Shown: in pieces, positions 51,046 through 62,196 of the stretch | How the letters are laid out: each line of letters begins with the position of its first letter | Numbering within the stretch: position 1 is the stretch's first letter | Source: Acidovorax sp. MR-S7 | GTDB taxonomy: Bacteria > Pseudomonadota > Gammaproteobacteria > Burkholderiales > Burkholderiaceae_C | DNA: 62,493 bases | Assembly: GCF_000400995.2 (NCBI RefSeq) | Contig: NZ_DF238909.1 | Location: 1 to 62,493 of the forward strand | Direction of reading: 5' to 3' | Position numbers and translations under genes: made by a program | Notes under the pieces: generated by a model | The model's input: only the letters and a program-made list of their open reading frames with translations | Database searches by the model: none | Told to the model about the DNA's origin: nothing

Positions 51046-51757
51046 ACTGCTGCGCATCGACGACCTGCACGTGCACTACGGCGCCGTGCAGGCGCTCAAG
51101 GGCGTCTCGCTGCACGTGCGGGCGGGCGAGGTGGTCACCATCATCGGCGGCAACGGCGCGGGCAAGAGCACGCTGATGCGCTGCATCTCGGGCCTGGAGC
51201 CCGCGAAGGCCGGGCGCGTGCTCTTCCAGGGCCAGGATCTTGCCGCCACGCCCGGCCACCGGCGCGTGGCCCTGGGCATCGCCCAGTCGCCCGAAGGCCG
51301 GCAGGTGTTCGCCGACCAGACCGTGCGCGACAACCTGCTGCTGGGCGCCTACCACCGCAATGCCAGCGCGGCGGAGATCGAGGCCGACATCCAGGCGCAG
51401 TACGAGCGCTTCCCGCGCCTGGGCGAGCGCCAGCAGCAGATGGCGGGCACCATGTCCGGCGGCGAGCAGCAGATGCTGGCCATCGCCCGTGCCCTGATGG
51501 CACGGCCCCAACTGCTGCTGCTCGACGAGCCCTCGCTGGGCCTGGCGCCGCTGATCGTTAAGGAAATCTTCGACACCATCCGCAGCCTGCGCACGCTGGG
51601 CGTGACCATCCTGCTGGTGGAGCAGATGGCCAACCAGGCCCTGGCCGTGGCCGACCGGGGCTATGTGCTGGAGACCGGGCGCATCACGCTGGAAGGCCCA
51701 GGCCGCGAACTGCGCCGCGACCCGAAAGTGCGCGCCGCCTACCTCGGGGGACATTGA
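51035..51757 (+). CDS. livF: Branched-chain-type ABC transporter ATPase LivF
   Basis: 240 aa. Walker A GGNGAGKST near residues 36-44, Q-loop IAQSPEGRQVF, signature MSGGEQQMLAIARAL, Walker B LLLLDEPSLGLAP, and H-loop LLVEQMANQ. Start 51035 is preceded by GAGGAGG inside the end of the upstream gene, which it overlaps by 11 bp; an earlier in-frame ATG at 51008 is less likely. It completes the transporter encoded from 47.0 kb. Confidence 0.94.
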   Translation: MSDELLRIDDLHVHYGAVQALKGVSLHVRAGEVVTIIGGNGAGKSTLMRCISGLEPAKAGRVLFQGQDLAATPGHRRVALGIAQSPEGRQVFADQTVRDNLLLGAYHRNASAAEIEADIQAQYERFPRLGERQQQMAGTMSGGEQQMLAIARALMARPQLLLLDEPSLGLAPLIVKEIFDTIRSLRTLGVTILLVEQMANQALAVADRGYVLETGRITLEGPGRELRRDPKVRAAYLGGH

Positions 51758-51758
51758 C

Positions 51759-53387
51759 ATGGACTTCGCGGAGAGCTTCGACTACGTGGTGGTCGGCGCG
51801 GGCGCGGCCGGCGCCATCGTGGCGCGGCGGCTGGCCGAAGACCCGGCCGTGAGTGTCTGCCTGCTCGAAGCCGGGCCGCCCGACCGCCACCCCTACCTGC
51901 ACCTGCCGGCCGGCTTCATCAAGATGCTGTTCGACCCTGGCTATACGTGGACGTATGGCTCGGAGCCCGATGCGCGCACGCTGGACCGGCGCGTGCCGCT
52001 GCCGCAGGGCAAGACCCTGGGCGGGTCGAGCGCGATCAACGGCCTGATCTACAACCGGGGCCAGGCCGAGGACTACGACGGCTGGGCCGCCCTGGGCAAC
52101 CCGGGCTGGTCGTTCGCCGAGGTGCTGCCGTACTTCCAGCGCAACGAGCGCTGGCTGGGCCCAGCCGGGAGCACGCGGCGCGGCACGGCGGGCCGGGTGC
52201 CGGTCACGCCCATCGACTGGACGCACCCGATCTGCGAGGCCTTCATCGCGGGCGCGCAGGAGCAGGGCCTGCCGCGCAACCCCGACTACAACGGCGACAC
52301 GCAGGCGGGCGTGGGCTACTTCCAGCGCACCATCCACCGTGGCTGGCGCCAGAGCACGGCGCGCGGCTACCTGCGCCAGCCCCCTGCCAACCTGGCGGTG
52401 CGCCCCCATGCGCAGGCCACGCGCATCGTGTTCGACGGCACGCGCGCCGTGGGCGTGGCCTACGCGCACGGCGGCCCGCAGGGGAATGCCAAAGCGGTCG
52501 GCGCGCGGCGCGAGGTGATCGTCTGCGCGGGCGCGATCAACACGCCCCGGCTGCTGCAACTCTCGGGCATCGGCCCGGCCGAGCAGTTGCAGGCGCTGGG
52601 CCTGCCCGTGGTGCATTCCCTCGCAGGCGTGGGCGCGCATTTGAAAGACCACTTCTCGGTGCGCGTCGTCGGGCACGTGCGGCGCGGCAGCGCCGTCACC
52701 ATCAACGAGCTGGCGCGCGTGCCGCGCCTGTGGGCGCAGGCGGCGCGCTGGCTCGCGGGCAAGCCCAATATCCTCGCGTTGAGCCCGTCGCTCGTGCACT
52801 TCTTCTGGCACTCCGGTTTGGGCGACGGCGTGCGGCCCGACCTGCAGGGCGTGTTCACCCCGGCCAGCTACCGCGAGGGCTACGTGGGCCAGCTCGACAC
52901 CTACCCCGGCATGACCTGCGGCGTGTGGGCGCACCGCCCGCGCAGCGAGGGCGAGGTGCGGCTGCGCTCCAACGACCCGTGGGCCGACCCGCTGATCCGC
53001 CCCAACTACCTGTCGCACGAGGAAGACGTGCGCGTGCTCACCGCCGGCGTGCGCCTGGCGCGCGGCCTGCTGCGCACCCAGGCGCTCGCCCCCTTCTTCG
53101 AGGCCGAGGCCATGCCGGGCAAGGATGCCCAGAGCGACGCGGACATCCTCGCCTACATCCGCCGCTACGGCGTCTCGTCCTACCACCTGTGCGGCACGGC
53201 GCGCATGGGGCCCGCCGCCGACGCGGGCGCCGTGGTCGATGCGCGGCTGCGCGTGCACGGCCTGCAAGGGCTGCGCGTGGCCGATTCGTCGGTCATCCCG
53301 GCCATCCCCTCGGCCAACATCTGCGCCGCGTCGATGATGATCGGCGAGAAGGCGGCCGACCTTATTCTGGGAAGAAACCCATGCTGA
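51759..53387 (+). CDS. GMC-family FAD oxidoreductase (2 of 2)
   Basis: 542 aa paralogue of the 45.2-kb gene. FAD site YVVVGAGAAGAIVARRLAED, GKTLGGSSAINGLIYNRGQAEDYDGWA, CAGAINTPRLLQLSGIG, and the active-site His and Asn in SYHLCGTARMG and SANICAAS. It starts 1 bp after the livF stop and overlaps the CoA-ligase start by 7 bp, so it belongs to the transporter operon. Together with the ligase it could turn an imported alcohol into an aldehyde or acid and then a CoA thioester. Confidence 0.92.
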   Translation: MDFAESFDYVVVGAGAAGAIVARRLAEDPAVSVCLLEAGPPDRHPYLHLPAGFIKMLFDPGYTWTYGSEPDARTLDRRVPLPQGKTLGGSSAINGLIYNRGQAEDYDGWAALGNPGWSFAEVLPYFQRNERWLGPAGSTRRGTAGRVPVTPIDWTHPICEAFIAGAQEQGLPRNPDYNGDTQAGVGYFQRTIHRGWRQSTARGYLRQPPANLAVRPHAQATRIVFDGTRAVGVAYAHGGPQGNAKAVGARREVIVCAGAINTPRLLQLSGIGPAEQLQALGLPVVHSLAGVGAHLKDHFSVRVVGHVRRGSAVTINELARVPRLWAQAARWLAGKPNILALSPSLVHFFWHSGLGDGVRPDLQGVFTPASYREGYVGQLDTYPGMTCGVWAHRPRSEGEVRLRSNDPWADPLIRPNYLSHEEDVRVLTAGVRLARGLLRTQALAPFFEAEAMPGKDAQSDADILAYIRRYGVSSYHLCGTARMGPAADAGAVVDARLRVHGLQGLRVADSSVIPAIPSANICAASMMIGEKAADLILGRNPC

Positions 53388-55030
53388 CTCCGCATGAAAA
53401 CGCCACCATCGGCGGCGTGCTGCAGGAGGCCGCCGCCGAATTCGGCGACCGGCCCCTGCTGGTGGCCCCACCCAACCCCGCGCGCGCCTACGACCCCGAG
53501 GGCCGCACCATCACCTATGCGCAAGCAGCACAGGCGGTGCAAGGGCTCATGGACCGCTACCGCACGGCGGGCTACGGCAAGGGCCACCGCATCGCCCTGC
53601 TGCTGGAAAACCGCCTGGAGCACATGCTGCACAAACTGGCGATGAATGCGCTGGGCATCTGCTGCGTGCCCGTCAACCCCGACTACCGCCCGCGCGAGCT
53701 GGCCTACCTGATCGACCACGCGCACGTGGACCTGGCCGTGGTGCTGCAGTCGCGCCAGGCCGACTGGCAGGCCGGCGCGCGCGAGGCCACGTGGCAGCCG
53801 CCCACCGTGGTCTTCGAGCAGTTCGACGCCGCCCTGCCTCCATCTCCCTCGCCAGCGACGGACTGGACGCCCGAGGCCGACACGCCCGCAAGCATCCTCT
53901 ACACCTCGGGCACCACGGGCCGGCCCAAGGGCTGCGTGCTCTCGCACCGCTACGAGCTGGCCGCTGGCGCCTACTACGCCACGCGCGGTGGCCTCGTTGA
54001 TTTCCGGCCCGAGGGCGAGCGCATCTACAACCCGCTGCCGCTGTTCCACGTCAACGCGTCCATCCTCTCGTTCCAAGCGGCGCTGCTCACGGGCAGCTGC
54101 CAGATCCAGACCGACCGCTTCCAGCCCACGCGCTGGTGGAGCGAGGTGCGCGATACGCGCGCCACTATCGTCCACTACCTGGGCGTGATCGCGCAGATGC
54201 TCTGCGTGCAGCCGCCTTCACCCGGCGACAAAGACCACTGCGTGCGCTTCGGCATGGGCGCGGGCGTGGAGCCGCAACTGCACGCGGCGTTCGAAGAGCG
54301 CTTCGGCTTCCCGCTGCTCGAACTCTGGGGCATGACCGAGAACGTGCGCATCCTCATCGACTGCCAGCCCCCGCGCCAGGTGGGCACGCGCGCCTTCGGC
54401 CGCGCCACGCCCGGCATCGACGTGCGCGTGGCGGACGATGCGGGCAACGACGTGCCCGACGGCACGCCCGGCGAAATGCTCATCCGCCATTCAGCCGCAA
54501 CGCCGCGCAAAGACTTCTTCTCGGGCTACCTCGACGACGAGCCCGCCACCGAGGCCGCGTGGCGCGGCGGCTGGTTCCACACCGGCGACGTGGTCACGCG
54601 CGACGCCACGGGCATGCTGCACTTCGTGGAGCGGCGCAAGAACATCATCCGCCGCTCGGGCGAGAACATCGCGGCGGCCGAGGTCGAAGCCTGGCTGCTG
54701 ACGCACCCCGACGTGGAGATGGCCGCCGTCATGGCCGTGCCCGACGACATCCGCGAAGAGGAAGTGCTGGCCTGCATCGTGCTCAAGCCCCATGCACGCA
54801 AGGCACCAGACACGCAGGCCCTGCTGCGCTCGTTGTTCGCGCATTGCGAGGCGGGGCTCGCGTACTTCAAGACACCGGGCTGGGTCTGGTTCAGCGAGCA
54901 GATCCCGACCACAGGCACGCAGAAGATCCAGAAGCACAGCATCTTCGGCCCGGGCGTGGACCCGCGCACGCTGCCGGGCATGCACGACCTGCGTGCGTGG
55001 AAGAAGCGCCAGAAGAAGGCCCAAGGCTGA
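53381..55030 (+). CDS. Acyl-CoA ligase (AMP-forming), CaiC-like
   Basis: 549 aa adenylate-forming enzyme. P-loop YTSGTTGRPKG near residues 173-183, ELWGMTE (A5 motif), GWFHTGD, RRKNIIRRSGENIAAAEVE and the catalytic Lys in TGTQKIQKHSIF are all present, so it should be active. The overall sequence recalls crotonobetaine/carnitine- or other short polar acyl-CoA ligases. It is the last gene of the liv-type operon and converges with mocR. Substrate inferred to be the acid produced by, or imported with, the same operon. Confidence 0.9.
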   Translation: MLTPHENATIGGVLQEAAAEFGDRPLLVAPPNPARAYDPEGRTITYAQAAQAVQGLMDRYRTAGYGKGHRIALLLENRLEHMLHKLAMNALGICCVPVNPDYRPRELAYLIDHAHVDLAVVLQSRQADWQAGAREATWQPPTVVFEQFDAALPPSPSPATDWTPEADTPASILYTSGTTGRPKGCVLSHRYELAAGAYYATRGGLVDFRPEGERIYNPLPLFHVNASILSFQAALLTGSCQIQTDRFQPTRWWSEVRDTRATIVHYLGVIAQMLCVQPPSPGDKDHCVRFGMGAGVEPQLHAAFEERFGFPLLELWGMTENVRILIDCQPPRQVGTRAFGRATPGIDVRVADDAGNDVPDGTPGEMLIRHSAATPRKDFFSGYLDDEPATEAAWRGGWFHTGDVVTRDATGMLHFVERRKNIIRRSGENIAAAEVEAWLLTHPDVEMAAVMAVPDDIREEEVLACIVLKPHARKAPDTQALLRSLFAHCEAGLAYFKTPGWVWFSEQIPTTGTQKIQKHSIFGPGVDPRTLPGMHDLRAWKKRQKKAQG

Positions 55031-55042
55031 AACGCCATGCCC

Positions 55043-56437
55043 TCATCCGCGAAGCCGCTCCAGCGCGCGCGCGAAGCGCGGATCCTGCACCGCGTGCGGA
55101 TTGCAGCGCGACCAGGGGCTGACCCGCTCGCTGTCCACGCTGAAGATGTTGCCGGGCGCCATCACGATGTCCAGGTCCAGCATGGACTGCGCGAGCGCCT
55201 GGGCATCGTCGAAGCCGGGCCAGCGCGCCCAGATGAACAGCGAGTGCGCGGGGCGCACGAACACCTCGGCCCCCATGCGGTCGAGCAGCGCGTAGGCGTT
55301 GTGGGTGGCCTCGGCCAGCTGGGCCCGCAGCTGCTCCAGGTGCCTGGCATGGCGCCGCTCGGCCAGCAGCGTCTCGACGGCGCGCTCGGCGTATTCCGAG
55401 CTGCTGACGGCGGTGAGGATCTTGAGGTCGGCCAGATCCTGCGCCAGGTCCGCGCTGCAGGCGACGTAGCCCACGCGCAGCGCGGCCGACAGCGACTTAG
55501 AGAAGCTGCCGAGGTAGAGCGTGCGCTCCAGCCCGTCCAGCGCCGACAACCGCGGCGCCGTGGCGGGGCGGAAGTCGCTCAGCGCATCGTTCTCGACCAG
55601 CAGCAGGTTGTGCTGTTCGGCCAGGCGCAGCACCGCCTGCGCCTTGGCTTGAGACAGGTCCGAGCCCGTGGGATTGTGGGCCAGCGACTGCGTGAAGAAG
55701 AGGCGCGGGCGCTCGGCCTGAAGCACGTGTTCCAGCGCCTGCAGGTCGGGGCCGTCCGCCAGGCGCGGCACGCCCACGATCCGGGCGCCGGCCAGGTGCA
55801 GCTTGCCCAGCAGCGGGTAGTAGCCGGGGTCGTCGATCAGCACCACGCCGCCGGGCGGAACGAAGTAGCGCACGATCAGGTCCATGGCCTCGTTGGCGCC
55901 GTGGGTCAGCACGATCTGCTGGGGGTGGGCATCGATGCCCACATCCGCCAGGCGCCGCACGAGGCGGTGGCGCAGCGGGGCGTAGCCCAGCCGGTCGCCG
56001 TAGCGGAACAGCGCGCCCAGTCCGCCGCGCGCCACCTTGTGGTGCGAGCGATCCAGCCGCGCCCCGGCCAGCCATTCGGACGGCGGGAACGCATCGCCCA
56101 CCGCCAGTTGCCCGGGCTCGTTGCGCAGCTGCATGCGCATGAGCCAGACGATGTCCATGGCCCGGCGCCGCGACGGGTTGTCGGCGCTCTCACCGGCCTG
56201 GTGGACCTGGTGCACGGCCTCCTTGACGAAGAAGCCCGCGCCGCGCCGGGGCTCCACCAGCCCCCGGGCCACCAGCAGCTCGAAGGCCGAGACCACCGTG
56301 TTCTTGCCGTAGCCGCGCGATGCCGCGATCTCCCGCAGCGAGGGCAGCTTGTCGCCGCTGCGGTATGCGCCGCCCCGGATCTGCCGCTCCAGCGAATCCG
56401 CCAGCACGATGAACAAGGGGTCAGGTGTGGCGCTCAT
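55043..56437 (-). CDS. MocR-type regulator (GntR HTH + aminotransferase-like domain)
   Basis: 464 aa PLP-dependent transcription factor. N-terminal GntR winged helix: [41 protein letters not shown], about residues 30-72. C-terminal fold-type I aminotransferase-like domain with [21 protein letters not shown], and the PLP-binding Lys near 314 in GSFSKSLSA. It is convergent with the CoA ligase and divergent from HMG-CoA reductase, 70 bp apart. A half-site AGGTACAG lies 10 bp before its start codon, suggesting autoregulation. MocR proteins commonly sense amino compounds via PLP; the effector here is unknown. Confidence 0.92.
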   Translation of the reverse strand: MSATPDPLFIVLADSLERQIRGGAYRSGDKLPSLREIAASRGYGKNTVVSAFELLVARGLVEPRRGAGFFVKEAVHQVHQAGESADNPSRRRAMDIVWLMRMQLRNEPGQLAVGDAFPPSEWLAGARLDRSHHKVARGGLGALFRYGDRLGYAPLRHRLVRRLADVGIDAHPQQIVLTHGANEAMDLIVRYFVPPGGVVLIDDPGYYPLLGKLHLAGARIVGVPRLADGPDLQALEHVLQAERPRLFFTQSLAHNPTGSDLSQAKAQAVLRLAEQHNLLLVENDALSDFRPATAPRLSALDGLERTLYLGSFSKSLSAALRVGYVACSADLAQDLADLKILTAVSSSEYAERAVETLLAERRHARHLEQLRAQLAEATHNAYALLDRMGAEVFVRPAHSLFIWARWPGFDDAQALAQSMLDLDIVMAPGNIFSVDSERVSPWSRCNPHAVQDPRFARALERLRG

Positions 56438-56507
56438 GTGCCCGCACTGTACCTGTGCCCGCCCGCCGCCCGTCCCGATTCCCTCACCCGCCATTGCCCT
56501 ATCCACC
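56438..56507. promoter_or_regulatory. Divergent mocR/HMG-CoA reductase control region
   Basis: 70 bp between the two start codons. It contains CTGTACCT (56447-56454), the half-site also found in the dyad at 46865-46888, flanked by the direct repeat TGTGCCCGC (56437-56445 and 56454-56462). Binding by MocR is inferred. Confidence 0.55.
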
Positions 56508-57799
<1,292 letters not shown>

Positions 57800-57800
<1 letters not shown>

Positions 57801-57862
57801 GCCCAATTGACCTCCAGCGCTTACCCATCAAGCGCTGGCAGCTATCAAAAACTGAGCAATCA
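57800..57862 (+). repeat. Dispersed palindromic repeat, copy 10
   Basis: CCAATTGACCTCCAGCGCTTA, loop, ATCAAGCGCTGGCAGCTATC, then AAAAACTGAGCAATC. It lies between the convergent HMG-CoA reductase and HAD phosphatase genes; the stop codons of both fall at its edges. Confidence 0.8.
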
Positions 57863-58522
57863 GCCCAGCAAGGCGGGCAGCTCCGCCATATCCGCGATGA
57901 TGCGCACCGCCCCGGCCGCGCGCAGGTCCTCGGGCGAGCCATGGCCGATGCTGGAAGGGCTGTAGCCCACCACGGTGGCGCCCGCGGCCACGCCGGCGGT
58001 GACGCCGGTCACGGTGTCTTCCACCACCAGGCAACGCGCGGGCGGAATGCCCAGCGCGGCGGCGGCGGCCAGGTACACGTCGGGCGCGGGCTTGGTGGCC
58101 GGCATCTCGTGGCCGCTGAACACACGGCCTGCGAACAGCGGGGCCAGCCCCACCTGTTCGAGCTGCATCTCCACCTTCTGCCGGTCGGCCCCGGAGGCAC
58201 AGGCGATGCGCCCTCCCAGGCGCGCATGCACGGCGCGCACGGCCTCGGGCGCATTCGGGATGGCGACCAGCTCGGCGCGCAGGCGTACGTTGCGGCGCTC
58301 GTAGAACTCGGCCAGCCAGGCGTCGGTGAACGGGCGGCCAGTCTCAGCCTCGATGCGGGCAGCCTCGCTGCGCACGGTGCGGCCGATGAACAGGCGCAGG
58401 CATTCGGCGGGCGACAGGTCCCAGCCGGCTTCGCCCAGCATCTGGCACAGCACGCCGTTGGTGATGGGTTCGCTGTCGACGAGCACGCCGTCGCAGTCGA
58501 AAAGAATGGCATCAAAGGTCAT
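57860..58522 (-). CDS. HAD-family phosphatase (beta-phosphoglucomutase/YieH-like)
   Basis: 220 aa haloacid dehalogenase-like hydrolase. Motif I DAILFDCDGVLVDSEP with the nucleophile Asp, motif II ACASGADRQKVEMQL, motif III Lys in ATKPAPDVYL, motif IV VVEDTVTGVTAG. The helical cap lies between residues 18 and 85. Substrate could be a phosphosugar or 6-phosphogluconate. Its start is inside the end of the diguanylate cyclase gene (11-bp overlap), so the two are co-transcribed. Confidence 0.9.
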   Translation of the reverse strand: MTFDAILFDCDGVLVDSEPITNGVLCQMLGEAGWDLSPAECLRLFIGRTVRSEAARIEAETGRPFTDAWLAEFYERRNVRLRAELVAIPNAPEAVRAVHARLGGRIACASGADRQKVEMQLEQVGLAPLFAGRVFSGHEMPATKPAPDVYLAAAAALGIPPARCLVVEDTVTGVTAGVAAGATVVGYSPSSIGHGSPEDLRAAGAVRIIADMAELPALLG

Positions 58523-60557
58523 GGAGGTCTTGCGGTACGGGCGCCGGCGCGTGCAGCACGTCCATGCGCCCCGGTTCATAGATGGCCACCTGGTTGCGGC
58601 CGGCCTGCTTGGCGCGGTAGAGCGCTGCGTCGGCCTGCTGGAAGAGCGCCTGCGCGGCGTCCACGCCGGCACGGGGCTGGCCCGGCGGCGCAGCCACGTC
58701 GCGCGGACGCAGGCTGGCCACGCCGACGCTGATGGTCACGCGGTCGCCCTGGGGGTTGGCGCTGTGCTCTAGCGCGAGCGCGTTCACCGCCTCGCACAGC
58801 CGCTGCGCGGCCTGCGCCGCGAAGGTGGCGTCGGTGCCGGGCAGCAGCACGGCGAATTCCTCGCCGCCATAGCGCGCGACGAGGTCGCTCGCGCGCAGCA
58901 CCGCGCCCGACGACAGCGCGCGCGCCACGCTCTGCAGGCACTGGTCGCCGGCCACGTGGCCGTAGCGGTCGTTGTAGGCCTTGAAGTGGTCCACGTCGAT
59001 CATCAGCAGCGCGAGCGAGCTGCCGTCGCGCTCGGCGCGGCTCCACTCCTGCGCCACGACCTCGTCGAGCGCGAGGCGGTTGGCCACCTGGGTGAGCGCG
59101 TCCAGGCGCACGCGCTCCTCCAGCGCCGCACGGTAGCGGGCCAGCTGCTCCTCGGCGTGCTTGCGCTCGGTGATGTCCTGCACGGTGCCGGTCATGCGCG
59201 CGGGGCCGGCCTCGTCGTCGCTGCCGTATTCGCCCCAGACCTCGATCCAGCGCATCTGCCCGTCGCTCGGCCGCAGGATGCGGTACTGGGTGCGCAGCGG
59301 CGCGCGGCCCGAGAGCGCGCGGCCGTGGATATCGAGAACGCGCTCGCGCTCCTCGGGGTGCAGCATGGCGACCCATTGGTGCAGCGTCATGTAGCCGTCT
59401 GCGGGGAGGCCGAACATGGCGCTGGCCATGCGCGACATGAAGAACTCGGCCCGCGCCGCGTCGTAGGCGAAGTAGCCCACGGAGGCGGCCTGCTGCGCGT
59501 TCTCCAGCCAGCGCATGTTGCGCTCCAGCTCGGTCTTGAGCGCGCGCTCGCGCCGCCATGCGCGCCACTGCCACAGCACGGCCATGCTGCCCGCCCACAG
59601 CAGGCCCAGGCTGGCCAGCAGCGCCAGGGCCAGCCATTCGCGGCGCTGGGCATCGGTGAAGGCGTCGGCCACGTCCATCTTGGAAATGAGCAGCCAGGGC
59701 GAGTCGGGCACGGTGCTGACCATGGCCAGCACCCGCTCGTTGCGGTAGTCGCGCCCGTACAGCGTGCCGCGCGCGCCCAGCGCTGCGCGCTGCACCGGGT
59801 CGTCGTTGTCCGCCCCGGCGAGGGGCTCGCGCAGCGTCAGCGGCTCGTCGAAGCGGTGGCGCAGCGGGCTCAGGTACAGCACCTCGTCGCCGTCGCGCTC
59901 CACCAGGACGGATTCGGCCGTGCGGCTGGCCGAAGGCCAGGCGTCCAGCAGCGGATAGAGGGTGGTGCGCACGTCGCTCACCAGCCACACGGCGGCCACG
60001 GGGCGCACGCCGTCGAACACGGGCGCGAGCACGCCGAAGATGGGGAAGGCGAACAGCGCGTTGCGGTGCATCTCCACCATCGCCGGCTCGGCCTGATCCA
60101 GCGCGCGCTGCAGCACCTGGCGCGCGGGCAGCGGCAGTTGCCCGTTCGCCGGGCCCGCGGGCGACAGCAGCAGTTGCCCGTCCGGCGAGACGAGGTAGGC
60201 GGCGGTGTATTTCGCGCGCTCGACCATGGTGCGCAGCCGCTCGCGCACCAGCGCCTCGCGCTCCGGCGCGGGAGTGGCCTGCCAGCGCGCCACGGCCTGT
60301 GCGAAGAGGCTGTCGTCGAGCAGGGCCGCGCCCTCGGCGAGCCGCCGCTGGCGCCAGTCGGCCACGCTCTGGGCCTGCAGCATGTTGGCCACGCGCAGCG
60401 CGCTCTCGACCTGGTGGCGGTAGCGCTTCTCGCGGTCCTGGTAGACCTCGTAGGCACCCCAGCCCATCGCCATCACCAGTCCCAGCGCGGCCAGCGGCAG
60501 TATCCACCAGGCCCAGGGGCGCCGGCGGCGCGGGTCGTGGGACGCTGCAACGGTCAT
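58512..60557 (-). CDS. Membrane diguanylate cyclase, Cache-PAS-GGDEF
   Basis: 681 aa sensor enzyme making cyclic di-GMP. TM1 near residues 15-37, a periplasmic Cache-type domain (about 40-305), TM2 near 310-332, a PAS domain (about 350-470, ending TGTVQDITERKHAEEQ), a short coiled coil and a GGDEF domain from DALTQVANRLALDEVV. The active site reads GGEEF near 562-566, and the inhibitory I-site RASD is placed exactly five residues before it, so it should be active and product-inhibited. The signal is unknown. Confidence 0.93.
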   Translation of the reverse strand: MTVAASHDPRRRRPWAWWILPLAALGLVMAMGWGAYEVYQDREKRYRHQVESALRVANMLQAQSVADWRQRRLAEGAALLDDSLFAQAVARWQATPAPEREALVRERLRTMVERAKYTAAYLVSPDGQLLLSPAGPANGQLPLPARQVLQRALDQAEPAMVEMHRNALFAFPIFGVLAPVFDGVRPVAAVWLVSDVRTTLYPLLDAWPSASRTAESVLVERDGDEVLYLSPLRHRFDEPLTLREPLAGADNDDPVQRAALGARGTLYGRDYRNERVLAMVSTVPDSPWLLISKMDVADAFTDAQRREWLALALLASLGLLWAGSMAVLWQWRAWRRERALKTELERNMRWLENAQQAASVGYFAYDAARAEFFMSRMASAMFGLPADGYMTLHQWVAMLHPEERERVLDIHGRALSGRAPLRTQYRILRPSDGQMRWIEVWGEYGSDDEAGPARMTGTVQDITERKHAEEQLARYRAALEERVRLDALTQVANRLALDEVVAQEWSRAERDGSSLALLMIDVDHFKAYNDRYGHVAGDQCLQSVARALSSGAVLRASDLVARYGGEEFAVLLPGTDATFAAQAAQRLCEAVNALALEHSANPQGDRVTISVGVASLRPRDVAAPPGQPRAGVDAAQALFQQADAALYRAKQAGRNQVAIYEPGRMDVLHAPAPVPQDLHDL

Positions 60558-60654
60558 CGATGGTGCGCGGCGGAGTGAGGATTCTTGGGAGCGTGCGTGC
60601 GTGTCTGGATACTATGTCACATTTTGTAGAGCCCCCTTTCCGAGGAGCCCGCGC

Positions 60655-62184
60655 ATGACCGACCAGCCGCCCCTTTTCACGCGCCGCACGTGCCTGGCGC
60701 GCTCGCTGGCCACCCTGGCGGCCGCTCCCACGGCACTCACGCCGCTCACGGCCCTCGCCCAGCCGCGCGCGGGCGAGCGGCAGGCGGTGACGATCAACAT
60801 GTCGTTCGAGCCCGAGAGCCTGGACCCCACCATGGCCGCAGCCGCCGCCGTGGGCGAGGTGACGCACTACAACGTGTTCGAGGGGTTGACCAAGATAGAG
60901 GAAAGCGGCGCCATCGCCCCGCTGCTGGCCGAATCGTGGCAGCAGGACCCGGGCGGGCTGGCCTACACCTTCCGCCTGCGCCAGGGCGTGCGCTTCCACG
61001 ACGGCGCGGCGCTGGACGCGTCCGCCGTGCGCTTCTCATGGGAGCGCTCAGGCGCGCCGGGCTCGACCAACAAGGCACGCAAGGCGCTGTTCGACAACAT
61101 CGCCTCCATCGGCACGCCCGATGCGCACACGGTGGTGCTCACGCTGCACCGCCCCGACGCGCACCTGCTCTTCCGCCTGGGCGAGAACACGGCCGTGGTG
61201 CTGCACCCGGACAGCGCCGCGCAGGCCGCCACCGACCCCGTGGGTACCGGGCCGTACCGCGTCGCGGGCCGCCAGCCCGGCCACTCCATCACCCTGGCCA
61301 AGACCGACACCTACCGCCAGGCGGCGTCCGTGTCCATGGCGCGCGCCACCTTCCGCTTCCTGAGCGAGCCCGACGACCAGCTCGCCGCCTTGCGGGCCGG
61401 GGAGATCGACCTGTTCTTCCACTACGCCACGCAGTCCGTCAACCGGCTGCAGGACGACGCCCGCTATCAGCTGCTGATCGGCTCGTCGGGCGGCAAGGGC
61501 ATGCTGGCGCTGAACCACCGGCGCAAGCCGCTGAACGACCTGCGCGTGCGCCGCGCCATCACCCACGCCATCGACCGCGAGGCATTCATCCGCACCGTGC
61601 TCGAAGGGCGCGGCACGGCCATCGGCAGCCACTTTGCGCCCACCGACGCCGGCTACGTGCATCTGGCCACCACCTACCCCTACGACCCGGACCGCGCGCG
61701 CGCCCTGCTCAAGCAGGCAGGCGTGGGCAAGACGCTGGCACTCACGCTCAGCCTGCCGCCAGCGCCCTATGCGCGCGCGGGCGGCGAGGTGGTGGCGGCG
61801 CACCTGGCACAGGTGGGCATCACCGCGCGCATCGAGAAACTGACGTGGCCGCAGTGGCTGGCCGGCCCGTTCAAGGGCCAGTTCGACATGACCATCATCA
61901 ACCACGTCGAGCCGCTGGACTACCTCATCTACACCGACCCGAACTACTACTTCGGCTACGACAGCCCCGCCTTCCGCGAACTGGCGCAGCGCCATGCCGA
62001 AGCCACCAGCGCGCGCGAGCGGCAGGTGCTGTTCGCCGCGCTGCAGCGCCACCTGGCCCAGGACGCGGTCAACGCCTGGATCTTCGCGCCCAAGATCGGC
62101 ACGGTGGTGCGCAAGGGCCTGCACGGCGCGTGGATGAACTACCCCATCTTCGCGCACGACATCGGCGCGCTGCACTGGGCCTGA
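60655..62184 (+). CDS. Tat-exported family-5 ABC solute-binding protein (peptide/nickel type)
   Basis: 509 aa periplasmic receptor. The N-terminus has a twin-arginine motif TRRTCLARSLATLAA followed by a hydrophobic core ending ALA (about residue 35). Mature landmarks are SFEPESLDPTMAAAAAVGEVTHYNVFEGL, LAESWQQDPGGLAYTFRLRQGVRFHDG, PVGTGPYRV and RRAITHAIDREAFI, as in DppA/OppA relatives. ATG 60655 is used; in-frame GTG 60601 would precede the Tat motif by 18 extra residues. No permease genes follow; they may lie elsewhere. It is divergent from the cyclase. Confidence 0.9.
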   Translation: MTDQPPLFTRRTCLARSLATLAAAPTALTPLTALAQPRAGERQAVTINMSFEPESLDPTMAAAAAVGEVTHYNVFEGLTKIEESGAIAPLLAESWQQDPGGLAYTFRLRQGVRFHDGAALDASAVRFSWERSGAPGSTNKARKALFDNIASIGTPDAHTVVLTLHRPDAHLLFRLGENTAVVLHPDSAAQAATDPVGTGPYRVAGRQPGHSITLAKTDTYRQAASVSMARATFRFLSEPDDQLAALRAGEIDLFFHYATQSVNRLQDDARYQLLIGSSGGKGMLALNHRRKPLNDLRVRRAITHAIDREAFIRTVLEGRGTAIGSHFAPTDAGYVHLATTYPYDPDRARALLKQAGVGKTLALTLSLPPAPYARAGGEVVAAHLAQVGITARIEKLTWPQWLAGPFKGQFDMTIINHVEPLDYLIYTDPNYYFGYDSPAFRELAQRHAEATSARERQVLFAALQRHLAQDAVNAWIFAPKIGTVVRKGLHGAWMNYPIFAHDIGALHWA

Positions 62185-62196
62185 GGGCCTGCACAC

